Shown here one piece after another: positions 1-9,769 of a stretch of DNA of 64,000 bases; position 1 is the stretch's first letter; each line of letters opens with the position of its first letter. Source of the DNA: Cristatella mucedo. Lineage: Eukaryota > Bryozoa > Phylactolaemata > Cristatellidae. The DNA lies in NCBI GenBank assembly GCA_009760855.2, contig WPIO01000026.1, forward strand, positions 1,997,501 through 2,061,500, read 5' to 3'. The notes below the pieces were generated by a model. That model was not told the origin of the DNA. It made no database searches and saw only the letters and a program-made list of their open reading frames with translations. The translations under genes were made by a program, and so were the position numbers.

Positions 1-67
1 CTTGCAGCAAAGGAAACACTCATGGTCAAACCTAGGATTTTGTAAACCAGCCTTGCAGCCATATTCA

Positions 68-480
68 TCACCAGCTGTACTGGCCTTGTGGCTTTTTTTT
101 CGGTTGCCGAGCCAAAAGGGAATCACAATAATCAAACCGAGACAGAACCAAAGAGCTAGTTAAATTTCTTGCCAGCCACCGTGGAAGGCTGTTTCTAATA
201 TTTGATAGTGATCGGACTTGATGGCTAGCTGTGGAAGTAGTCTTCCTAACGAAGCTTTCAAAATTTAGGCAGCTGTCGAAGATGTCACCTAAATTTGAAG
301 CTGTAAACCCCCCTTGCTGGGATCGGCGTACTTGAAGACCTTCCACCCCTTGCATGAGCCAATAAGGGAAGTGTGCCTGCTGCATGACTGGAACCCGGGG
401 ATCCAGCCAGATCTAAGTGGGATCGCCATCCTCCTATGCTAGGTCCTGGAGGTTGTGTCTGCTTTCCCCTTGTGGCCATG
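68..480 (-). mobile_element. LINE fragment, second RT family (C-terminal part)
   Basis: The minus-strand frame from about 385 down to 68 reads like the region after the reverse transcriptase active site of a non-LTR retrotransposon. It has a LGxIFDSCLNFESF-like block, then SLSNIRNSLPRWLARN and LVLSRFDYCDSLLA. The same block appears in decayed form on the plus strand at 31,640-31,870. It differs from the main LINE family of this window, which has LGVIFQSDLSLDDHI at the equivalent place, so it is a separate but related CR1/L2-type family. There is no active-site segment, so the copy is a dead fragment. Assignment rests on motif similarity only. Confidence 0.6.
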
Positions 481-571
481 CGTCTTCCAGTGCAGTTGTG
501 ACACGACGAGCAATTCGTGCCAGTGCTGCTGCTGCTGCCCGTGATGCGTGCCGTGCCCTGGTTTTTTACAG

Positions 572-787
572 AGCAAAGGTGGCATACTGGCCAAAGCCTG
601 CGACTACATCAGTGATCTGCGCTCGGCGAACATTAAGCTCTCTGAGAGCCTCAAGGACTCCGAGCGAGTCATTTTGGATAATGAGGTGCTTCGCCAGCAG
701 CTGGAAGATGTGAAGCAGGAGAACGTGCTGCTGCGGGCACAGCTTCAGCAGCACGGCCTGCTGCCTGCAGACATTCACCACTCGTGA
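572..787 (+). CDS. USF: Upstream stimulatory factor (USF), last coding exon
   Basis: This exon encodes the C-terminal 71 residues of a USF1/USF2-type transcription factor, a bHLH-leucine zipper protein that binds E-boxes (CACGTG) in the nucleus. A polypyrimidine stretch and AG (gttttttacag) end at 571. The frame then reads SKGGILAKACDYISDLR, which matches helix 2 of the USF bHLH. The zipper follows (LDNEVLRQQLEDVKQENVLL), then RAQLQQHGL and a stop at 785-787. In vertebrate USF the same order (QSKGGIL.KACDYI, LRQQ.ED, LLRAQL.HHG) forms the C-terminus. The exon starts in phase 0. The basic region, loop and USF-specific region must lie upstream, outside the window. No frameshift or lost residue is visible, so the gene looks functional. 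USF1 and USF2 cannot be told apart from this part. Confidence 0.9.
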   Translation, partial: SKGGILAKACDYISDLRSANIKLSESLKDSERVILDNEVLRQQLEDVKQENVLLRAQLQQHGLLPADIHHS

Positions 788-1445
788 TACTGCGACCACC
801 ACTGGTGATGCCGCCCGGCTCCCGTAGCCTAGTGGTGGGTGCTGGCCCAGCGCCAGTCCTCGCGCCCTAGACGAGGGCAGACTGGGAAGACGTGAACTCG
901 TGGCGTCATTCGGGAGGACTCTTGGCTCACCTACTGTCAGTGAGGTGCCGCCTGATGCGGTAGTACCCGGTCATTGTCAGACCGATTCGTGCTACTGTGT
1001 AGCATTAAGGCAGAGCTTCTTTTGTGACAAGTCACCGAGCAGCTGCTGGTACATCGGACGGAGTGTGTGCCCCCCTCCCCGGTCCTTTGTTGTATAACAA
1101 ATCCGAGAACTGCTGTATAGCCAGCGTAGCTGATCCGTGTTCGTTGTAATAGTTTTGTAATTTACTGGTAGGGGCAATACAATAGTGTTTCCATCGCATG
1201 TAGTTCTGCCTTGCCTGAGTTGGTATGGAGAACCTTATAAGTATGTAGTTCTGCCTTGCCTGAGTTGGTATGGAGAACCTTGATAAGTGCTCGTGGCTAT
1301 TATGTGATGTCGATGATGCAGATGATGATGACGAGGCAGCTACTAAGCTTATGTCCTGCTTAAGAATGCACGAGTGAACCTTGAAGCAGTCGATAAGGAA
1401 AAATAGTAAAAAAGAGTACGTGGCAAGACGTCAGTGTAGTTTAAG
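788..1445 (+). other. USF 3' flank or UTR with a 45-bp tandem duplication
   Basis: No coding signal is seen. The stretch probably contains the USF 3' UTR. A 45-bp unit beginning atgtagttctgcc occurs at 1,198-1,242 and again, almost unchanged, at 1,243-1,284. No canonical AATAAA was found close to the stop codon, so the transcript end is not placed. Confidence 0.4.
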
Positions 1446-1610
1446 TGACAGTAACATCCCGAAAGAATCTCGTGGCACTGCGTAGCAAAATATCCGGTTC
1501 ATCGCAAGGAGTTGAACTTTGGACCAAGGAAACCCGAGTCCCCCTCACCACTGTACCTCTGAGGTAAGCTGGAAATGTTGTAAGAAGGCAAGTGTCCGGG
1601 CCACCTGAGC
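1446..1610. repeat. Left arm of a long inverted repeat
   Basis: The segment starting gtgacagtaacatcccgaaa is repeated in reverse complement at 1,938-2,097. Shared blocks in order are the cccgaaagaatctcg core, an aaggagt-gaactt block, a ccccctcacc block and a ggtaagctgg block. The arms are diverged but collinear over about 150 bp. This could be one foldback-type element or two opposed copies of a dispersed repeat. Confidence 0.6.
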
Positions 1611-1937
1611 TGAGCAAGGAATGTGCTTTATCGAGTGATGGCAGCTTGCTGTCACGCTGATCCTGCGCCTGTGTCGATAATTTGCTTTCAAGTCAAGCAC
1701 CTCGAAAAAACGCTGCTGCCTCTGCCCTTCACCATCTTCCTCAAGGACAAGGTCAAGGAGAGGTCAAGGTCAAGCTAGCTGCTGGCACAGCGTGTGGCTG
1801 CTTGTCTGACGCAGCAATTACGCCTTCGAATCCTTCCTGATCTGATCCTGTACTGGAGGTTGGCTCGATTGGCTTTTCAAAGCTCTGGACTCAAGGAGCG
1901 TTGTAGGTCGACACTAATCTGAGGGGAATGCTTTCTG

Positions 1938-2097
1938 AGCACGAAACTGCCTTCCTAAAACACAGCCAGCTTACCTTATAGGTAAAGTGGGTGAGGGGGC
2001 CACAGGTTTCCTTTGTCTTAAGTTCGACTCCTTATGATTACCTGGAACTTTTGCTTCCCAGTGCTGCGAGATTCTTTCGGGATGCTACTGTTACGAG
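1938..2097. repeat. Right arm of the same inverted repeat
   Basis: This is the reverse complement partner of 1,446-1,610. The outer end carries gagattctttcgggatgc and the inner end matches the aaggcag/ttaccttata blocks of the left arm. The 327 bp between the arms hold no open frame that I would call a gene. Confidence 0.6.
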
Positions 2098-3250
2098 GAA
2101 TGTGCTTCATTTCGTGGTTTGATTAGTGGTATGGCAGTGCTCATGAAGATTAGGACGGCAAGGATAATCCAGTGACCTTATCTTGCATTATGCTGTCTCG
2201 TTTGCTCAGCGTCTAGCTACGAGAACCGCATGGGTTTGACCTGGTATCTGCTGTTTATTGCACTCCCAGCGGTGGCGGAGAGGCTATTGCTAAGGACTTC
2301 TAGCCATTTAGGTCCCAGCTGCAAGTCCCGCTCGCAGTAACGTCTGTTGCTAGTCACTGGTTGCAATTGAAAACCAGTCTTCAGTCTTCTCATCTCACCA
2401 TCATCTAGGCCGACTTAGATCATTTCGCGTGCCCTTAAACTGCCGAGATTTTTTATAGAAACTATCCTACAGTTTCAATGCTCGTACAGCCTGGAGCTCG
2501 CTACCGATTCACATCACAATATCCCCTGACTTGACCGACTTTTAAAAGGAACGTACAAATCCGACGATTCCTCGTTGCACTTGCTTTCTTCTTGTGTATT
2601 GCCTTGGCTGAGCATCCTGAGGAGCAGGAGCAGGCCGCAATTCGTAAAACCTGGCATCGCATCTAGGAGCGCATTTGAACGACAACAGAATTAATATTAA
2701 GCCGTCGAGATCGTAGCATGGAGTTTGCTCTCTTGAGAGCGAGCGGCACGATAATGGCAGACGGCTAGGGTGCTGGAGTACATGCCTGCAAAGCAGCGGG
2801 CACAAATGGCCAGCATATAGAGTTACGTAAGCACCTATCCTTTGCGTCTTGTGGACAAAATAAAGAAATACGCCATAAAAGCAGGCACTGCATTGACAGC
2901 TCGTGTTTCCGCATGCGGGGCTTAGGAATTCAACTTTTCGGAAAATCCCGCCGGAAAACGTGAGCTTCGCTGCCGGAGTTTATGTTTCCATATATCTGTA
3001 AGCGGAAAAATCACGAGAAAAATGTATTTAAAAACTATCAATTCTCTTGAAGCCAGTGCCTAAGGCCACACGACGCACCAAAGGATTGCGTGGGGCGAAG
3101 CAGCGGCGGGCCAGCGTAGGAGTTGTCCCCCAGTTTACAGGGCCCCCTCAAGTGGTGAGCGGATAAACTCGGCGGTTCGCCACGCCGAGCGCAGCTGATA
3201 TGCTGCAACTCGACGCCCACTTTCCAAAAGAAGCTTCTAGCCCCAGCTTT
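2098..3250. other. No gene seen; small LINE scrap
   Basis: Around 2,420-2,570 the plus strand reads a decayed version of the LINE C-terminus (AWSSLP then SPDLTDF, compare AWNSLP and SPDLTTF in the main LINE). The remainder shows no supportable gene. Confidence 0.4.
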
Positions 3251-3354
3251 CTATTGCGTATCACTTTGCAGCAAATGTAAAGCGCCTAGAAAGAGATTAA
3301 GTTCTCTGAGGGCGCTTTATCAAGTGCAATATTATTATTATTATTATTATTATT
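3251..3354 (+). mobile_element. LINE 3' tail only (severely 5'-truncated copy)
   Basis: It contains the family 3' end: a tcactttgcagcaaatgtaa block, then two short inverted segments (aagcgcct and gggcgcttt) around agattaagttctc, then caagtgcaat and an (ATT)n tail of about eight units. Only about 100 bp of the LINE are present, which is typical of aborted target-primed reverse transcription. Confidence 0.85.
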
Positions 3355-3595
3355 TCTGCCTGCTCGGCTCCAGCGTTTAACGCGCGTCGCGTTCGCCTCT
3401 GCTGCTTCTGCTCCCGCCGCAGCGCCCGGTCACTGCTGTACGCCTCACCTGCGGCCTATAGTCGCGCCGTTGACGCACCGCAGCCTACTCCTCACCTGTA
3501 TCCAGTAGCCATTGACGTAGCGAAACTAATGTGAGTTAAATTGTCCGACGGTAGTTGCTGCGATTCGTCGAGCTCTCATACACGTGCGCTTTCAG

Positions 3596-3836
3596 AGAAC
3601 TAAAGATTGAGTCTCATTTGCCGCTCACGTCCGTGCTGCGTCTCCGCGAGATTCCCATAGAGCTACCGCCTCTGAGCCGCTGTAATACAACAATGGTCGA
3701 GTCCAGCCCACGCTTCCACGCCCTGCTTATGGAAGGAAGTAGCAGTACGGTGCAGCATCGACAGCGCGGGTTTCGCGAGACTGGCTCAGCTGACTTTCTG
3801 GCTCACACCGGCGATGCGAGGTCGTTTCCGGCATGA
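3596..3836 (+). CDS. Possible terminal exon, unrecognised protein
   Basis: A candidate acceptor (gtgcgctttcag) ends at 3,595. It is followed by an open frame of 80 codons to a TGA at 3,834-3,836. The reading includes ELKIESHLPLTSVLRLRE and ESSPRFHALLMEG, which has a balanced composition and is not low complexity. The exon would begin with one base completing a split codon. I recognise no domain. No upstream partner exon was identified, so chance cannot be excluded. Confidence 0.3.
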
Positions 3837-4417
3837 GACAATATGTTCTGCCACTCCATTTCCCAAGGAAAGACGGACTTGGGAGCGCAAGGCAACGATG
3901 CTGCTACGTCGGTTCAGCCGGCTTCGCAGGCAATCGCGTAAGCTGGACATTTACCGCAATCCACCACTAAGCGGCAGCGCATAAATCAATCCGCAATTGC
4001 ATATTGGGGGCATCGGAGGACCGCAGCGAACGCACTCGTTCGCTTTATGCAATCATTCGTAGATTTTCCGCATTCGGTTGAAGATATGCGGTACGCCAGT
4101 GGCGGGGCCATAACTTGAATGGGGCCTCTGATGATATTTGAAATTTTGCAAAAATATCCAGTCGCATTGAAAAATCCGCATCCATGTGCAGTAGTCGTGC
4201 GACTTTTGTACTGCTCTATAGTGATATAGAGGCCTCGTAGGAACGCGTGCACGCTGTACCGCTTTATTGAGTCAAATCAGGCGCAAAACGCTGCGCCAGT
4301 TTTCTACTGTTCACGTGCTGGAATGAGAGCTCCCAAACGCGTATCTCGTACGTTGTACGTACCTACGTTCTTACGTACATCATTGATAGGTCAATCGCCT
4401 GAGATCTTGATCTAAAG

Positions 4418-5351
4418 AGCGGTTCTCAATCTTTCTGTAGCCGAGTTCCCGGGTGCTAGCCTATTCCCACGTGGGCCCCCTACTATCTATGTCCGTTCTC
4501 GGTTATTACGTGGAGCCCTCCGGCAACAGCGGTTCACAGGCGATCAACCGGGTACACAACACTTTATAATAGCGCATGCGCCAACAACAACAGGGGAACT
4601 AAACAAGTCTACAGGGAGGGCCCTAAACAAAGTACACTATAGGGGCGCAAGACGACGCAGTAAGCGCGAACAAACGTGCTAGTTGGTCAGTCGGCTTCCA
4701 CCGTCACACCGTCGCCGGCCTCCGTCCCACCAGTACAAGCGCACGCCGTACAAGACCCGGATAGCTGAGTATTCTGGGATAGACGGAGCAGACGTCCACA
4801 ACAGTCGAGAGCTTCCGCCGAAAGACGCCAACACACGGGGGGGGGGTGGGGGTCACAAACACGCTACACGGGGAACGCGGAATATACAAGTCTCAACAAC
4901 GAGCGTGCTTTCCAGCCCCGCTCGGACCTTGGGTACTCGTCGCCTTGCGTGCGTGGCCGCATCGCCGGAGCACGAGTACAACCATCCAGGTGCATAACTC
5001 GGCGAGACCGGGAGCCTCCAACACCACGACTTACTCGGCCAACTTCTCCTACCCAAAAGCCCCGGTGACCTCACGCCACCGCACATCCCGCCATGCCGTA
5101 GGTCCGATCCCGGCTTAACCGGTGACCCTTACCCTCATTATAGCCGCCCGGTCCTAGCTAACCGAACCTAGGCTGGATATATTTCTAATGCTGCGACCCA
5201 TTATTAAAGTTCCTCATGTTGTGGGGACCTCAACCATAAAATTATTGTGTGCTAAATGTGGAAACGCGTGTCTTCCGATGGTCTTAGGCGACCACTGTGA
5301 AAAGGTCGTTCGACCCCCAACGGGATCGCGACCCACAGGTTGAGAACCGCT
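4418..5351. mobile_element. Non-autonomous hAT-like DNA transposon
   Basis: The ends are inverted copies of agcggttctcaa-, left at 4,418 and right (ttgagaaccgct) at 5,340-5,351. They are flanked by a direct repeat gatctaaag at 4,409-4,417 and 5,352-5,360. If the terminal C of a canonical CAGCGGTTCTC end is counted, the duplication is the 8 bp typical of hAT elements. The interior (934 bp) is fairly GC-rich and contains only short open frames. No transposase domain is visible, so it would need a transposase supplied in trans. Confidence 0.85.
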
Positions 5352-5569
5352 GATCTAAAGCACAGCAAACCCTCTCGGTCCGAGAACGTGCCTCGACGCA
5401 AACAAGCGACCGATACCTCGCAGTAGGCAATGTATCGATAAAAACGCGAAGATGGCGTCTGTATACGATTCGATGCTCAGTAACTGTCTCCAGTTCAATG
5501 TGTCGTTCAGATATTGCGCGTTTTCATTTTTTTGTTGAGTACTACGCTTTTGAGTACCACGGGTCTTCG

Positions 5570-5719
5570 TCAGGAGATAAGGGGCTCGCTCTTCCCGACC
5601 CAGGTCGTTGGTTCGAGTCTTAAAGCGGGCGATCCTTTATTGTCGACTCCAAGCGATGGTGATAGCCGTGAAAGCTCTCTTACCGCTGTATGAACGCGGC
5701 TGCTAAATCAGCTCACTCT
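5570..5719 (+). mobile_element. SINE-A copy (tRNA-headed)
   Basis: It has a tRNA-like head with a B-box (ggttcgagtc), preceded by ctcgctcttcccgacccagg. The family body follows: gatcctttattg, then ggtggtgatagccgtgaa, ending gctgctaaatcagct. It lies directly upstream of the LINE copy starting near 5,725. The head is diverged from a true tRNA and the A-box half is weak. Confidence 0.75.
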
Positions 5720-5724
5720 ATCCG

Positions 5725-8019
5725 GTTTAAGTCAGAGTCGTCAACTGCATACCATTTGAGCTTTTCTGGCGTAAAGCATGTACGTCAAATAAAATCCCCA
5801 TCGGGTGGTGACTAAAAAATTGCCTTAGACAGCGTTGGATCGGATCGAGGTAACCGGAAGGAGTAGAGTGCGTCGAGCACGACGGAATTCCTAAGGAACT
5901 ACTGTAGGTCGTACGAATCGATCCTAGCAAAGGCTAAGTCTAGTTTTTATAAAAACATTGTTGAATCACAGATGCACAATCCAAAAATGCTGATGTCGAC
6001 AATAAACCATCTCCTCAACCGTTCCCAGATTAGCTCCTTACCTGATGATCCTAATGATGATCTAGCCGATCGCTTCTCTCGATTCTTTGTGCAGAAGATA
6101 GACAAGATCAGGGAATCCATCCCTGTGATGACAAACTCCCCACTAGAATGCTGTTCCTCGGTTCCTGGCTGCACCTCAATGTCTGCATTTAAGCAGGTCA
6201 CTAGTGATCTAGTCCTAAAGTTCGTATCTCAATCAAAAAAGACAAGTTCTCTGGACCCTATTCCCACTGTCCTGCTCCTACGTTGCATTGATCTGCTGCT
6301 GCCATGCATAACTAACATAATTAATATGTCATTAGCCTCAGGTCAGGTCCCAGCACCTTTCAAAAAAGCTGTAGTTAGGCCACTTCTCAAGAAAACTACA
6401 CTTGACCAATAGAACTTGAGCAACTACCACCCAGTTTTCCTTCTACCATTCCTATCAAAGACACTGGAACGGGTCGTGGCAGACCAGCTGAACTCGTATA
6501 TCGAAACCTCACACCTTGCTAGTAAGTTCCAGTCGGGCTTTAGAGCTAATCACTCCACAGAGTCAGCATTGCGTAGGGTATACAACGACCTACTTAGGAA
6601 TGCAGACATGGGTAGAGTGTCTCTGCTTGCTTTGCTTGATCTTTCGGCAGCTTTTGATACCATCGATCACAAAGTTCTTCTAGAGCGCGTCTCATCTCGC
6701 CTGGGCATCAATGGCACTGCTCTGCAGTGGTTCAGGTCATACCTCAGTGGGAGACTCCAGAGTATTGACGTGAATGGACAAAGATCATGTGAAGTACCTC
6801 TGAAATATGGAGTACCTCAGGGCTCTGTGCTAGGTCCGGTTCTTTTCACGGTTTATACTCTGCCTCTTGCTGATGTGATTGCGAAGCACAATCTAGGCTT
6901 TCACTTCTATGCAGATGACACTCAGTTGTACCTTTGCTTTGATCCCTCCCAGCCTTCGAGCACCTCAAATTCTCTCAACTCACTTGCTGCATGCATTGAT
7001 GACATCCGCACATGGATGGCAGCAAATTTTTCTAAAACTCAACGATGATGATAAAACTAACTTACTAGTTATGGGCAAACCTAGTGTGATCCAGAGATTG
7101 GAAAGGCTGACTCTCAAAATTGGCTCTGCCAGCATATTTCCAGTTGAATCAGCTCGAAATCTAGGTGTCACATTCCAAAGCGACCTCTCGTTAGTCGACC
7201 ATATCAGTTCCACAGTCAAATCCGCCTATTTTCAGCTTCATAACATTGCTAAAATTCGGGCTTGTTTAGATAAAGATACCACGTCCATGTTGGTCCATGC
7301 ATTCGTGACATCCCGTCTCGACTTCTGAAACTCACTGCTTACTGGCCTACCAGCATGTGCGATCAGGCGATTGCAGCTGGTGCAAAACTCTGCAGCTAGG
7401 CTTGTCTGTCGTGAGCGTCGCAGTTGCCACATTACTCCACTTCTCGCCGACCTGCACTGGCTACCAGTCAAGCAACGGATTGACTTCAAGGTTTTGTCCC
7501 TCACTTTTAGGTCCCTTCATTCTATGGCTCCAGCCTATCTGTCAGATATACTACCCCATCAGGCTAAGCATCGTACCACCCACTTTTCGGAATCCAACAG
7601 TCTAGAAATACCTCATACAAACCTTAAATCCTTTGGAAACCGTGCATTTAGTTCATATGCTCCCAAAGCCAGGAACTCCCTCCCGACCTGCGTCAGAACA
7701 TCCCCTGACCTGACCACATTTAAAAGGAACCTAAAAACACACTTATTTAGGACAGCATTTAGTGGGTCCCTGTGATTCGTCCTTGATGTGCTTATGCGTG
7801 CTGACACTGTGCATGCTGCCACTAACCACTTTTGCATGCTGACCCTGTGCATGTCACCCCTAACCATATTATTCATTTTGTTTGTTTTTCAAGCATGATT
7901 TTACTTACCATTCAATCGCATTTCACTTTACAGCAAATGTAAAGCGCCTAGAGAGAGATTAAGTTCTCTGAGGGCGCTTTATCAAGTGAATTATTATTAT
8001 TATTATTTTATTATTATTA
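5725..8019 (+). mobile_element. CR1/L2-like LINE, inactivated copy
   Basis: This is a 5'-truncated non-LTR retrotransposon covering the linker before RT, the whole RT domain and the C-terminal region. RT blocks visible: [50 protein letters not shown] and FYADDTQLYL. Compared with the intact frame at 27,113-28,869 it has a stop at 6,409-6,411 (GAG to TAG), an extra base pair region near 7,026-7,045 that shifts frame, and a stop at 7,326-7,328 (TGC to TGA). The 3' end carries the family hairpin and an ATT-rich tail near 7,990-8,019. It can no longer encode a working enzyme. Confidence 0.93.
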
Positions 8020-8299
8020 GGAACTTAGCTCCGAGTACTACGTTATGTACGGCATGAGCTAACGTGCCTTCGAAGAGCCCTATTCAGTGTTTACGAAGAA
8101 TGTCAAAGAAAGAAAATTAATGAAGCATATAGCAATAGTGCGCATTCGTGTTTGTTTTAAACGGGAGGAACTTGAGATCTCCCAGCTAAATTCCGGTGCA
8201 GCGCGACCGTCTCACCAGCGCAGCTGGTCGACGAGACTATAAAAGCCGCGTGCAGATGATTGAATGGAGTAAGCATATAAGCCATCAACTAACCTTTAC

Positions 8300-8462
8300 C
8301 GGATCTCAGCCCAGGTGTAAGGTGCTCGCTCTTTGTGACCAGGGAAGCGGTTCGAGTCCAGCTTTGGTTGAGTCTGTATTGACCACTGCAACAAGAGGTG
8401 GCCAAAGCCGTGGAGGCTCTTCGGCGCGCTAAGCAAAGAAGGCTGCTAAATCAGCTTACCTT
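8300..8462 (+). mobile_element. SINE-A copy
   Basis: Family order is clear: cccaggtgtaaggtgctcgc (A-box side), ggttcgagtcc (B-box), tgaccactgcaa, gtggccaaagccgtgg, and the terminal gctgctaaatcagctta. Confidence 0.75.
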
Positions 8463-8516
8463 TATTAGAACAAATTAATCAAAGGCGACGCCCATGGAGG
8501 CGATAAAATGGATACA

Positions 8517-9140
8517 CAGTCACGCCTCGCCATTTTGAGCTTCAACTTTGTAATTTCACTCTCTGGAGGTTTTTCAAATTTATTCATAAACAGTTTGTCG
8601 AGATAGTAAAAATGATACTGTGAGCGCTCTGCTTTTTGAGTCAATTACAAGACCGTGTGATAAAATTAAAATAACTGTACGTATGGACTGTAGGCCTACG
8701 TATTCGAGCAGCTCCGCAAATCCTTCAAGGCCAGGTGCAGCCGCTCAACCACCCCTAGAGTGCGGGCAGGAGGTTTTTTCCACAAAATCGGGTGTAGTGA
8801 AACAGAGCCAATCAGAGCGTGCTTATTCACTGATTGGCTATTATAGTGTAATTACATTTACAATAATAAAACTATAATATTAGTAGAGTCTAATGTCTTA
8901 TTTTCTCTTATTTTGTCTAATATACTGGGTAATATGAGTGTAATTGTGACTAAAGGGGTATTATTATTTATCGTCCAGCGGGCTCTAAAAACGTTAAAGC
9001 CGTATTTAGACGGTAGTGAATAGGCCTTCAATGCTTTAACCACCTAAATATTCGATTTATAAATAAATAAGCGTAATTCACAGAAATTCGCTTATCGCAG
9101 TAGAGTCTGGAACTGATTAACGATAAACGAGGCACGACTG
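8517..9140 (-). mobile_element. pogo/Tigger-like miniature DNA transposon, copy 1
   Basis: The terminal inverted repeats are cagtcacgcctcg at 8,517 and cgaggcacgactg ending at 9,140, and a TA follows the right end. The longer right terminus, read on the minus strand, is CAGTCGTGCCTCGTTTATCG then TTAATCAGTTCCAGACTCTA. Read on the minus strand, it is collinear with 43,136-43,813 along its whole length, including a gcacctgg/gatttgc/gctcgaa/aggcctacag block. No transposase is encoded. TIR style and TA flanks suggest the Tc1/mariner-pogo superfamily. Confidence 0.75.
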
Positions 9141-9355
9141 TAGTGAAAGCATCAGATATTTGGCTCTACGTCTTTGCCGCGTGTTATAGACTAGTGAAGT
9201 TCTCTGGGGGGACTTACAATTAAAACCAAGCTCAATTAGCTTTGCCTGCAAGTTAACTAAATGCGATACTAGGTGCCCCAGCTCCCAGGCGACAAGACCT
9301 AAAGCTGCGTCTGTATCTACAAATTGTTTCATTCGGCTGCTTTGACTATTTGCAG

Positions 9356-9532
9356 AGGGACTTACTTAGATTCAATCAAAGATGTACGGATTCAATGCGA
9401 AGAAATATCAAGCTGAACAGTCAATCAAGTCAGTACACACGCAGAGAGGAAAAGTCAAGCCAGCTACACCGGCAACACGTTGCAGCTGTGAAGGCAATAG
9501 TTGCGATTCGCTGTGGCATGCGCCTTAAATAA
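9356..9532 (+). CDS. Possible terminal exon, unrecognised basic protein
   Basis: A good acceptor (tttgactatttgcag) ends at 9,355. It is followed by a 58-codon open frame in phase 0 to TAA at 9,530-9,532, with AATAAA overlapping the stop region (aaataaataa). The protein reads RDLLRFNQRC at its start and QLHRQHVAAVKAIVAIRCGM near its end, a charged helix-like composition. It is not recognised, and no upstream exon was found between the transposon ending at 9,140 and this site. Confidence 0.4.
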   Translation, partial: RDLLRFNQRCTDSMRRNIKLNSQSSQYTRREEKSSQLHRQHVAAVKAIVAIRCGMRLK

Positions 9533-9722
9533 ATAATTGATCTCCATAATTTACTATGTGAGTCCGTTAGCGATACAATTCGTCCGCGAGGTATACGCAA
9601 GTCACAGATGTCAGTCACTCTTGCGCTGTGCCCTTGGGATTTTTATGGCACTACGACGACGGTACGGCTACGGCGGGTGCCAAAGTGAAAAATTTCGGGC
9701 GAGCTTATTTACTAATTTGCAG

Positions 9723-9767
9723 AAGCAGCTACAGCACGCACTCTCAGAGTTGAAATTGAACACTTAA
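9723..9767 (+). CDS. Possible short terminal exon
   Basis: An acceptor with a plausible branch site (tttactaatttgcag) ends at 9,722. A 14-codon reading (KQLQHALSELKLNT) runs to TAA. It is short enough to be chance and is listed only because the splice signal is strong. It could be an alternative end to the exon candidate at 9,356. Confidence 0.2.
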   Translation, partial: KQLQHALSELKLNT

Positions 9768-9769
9768 TC

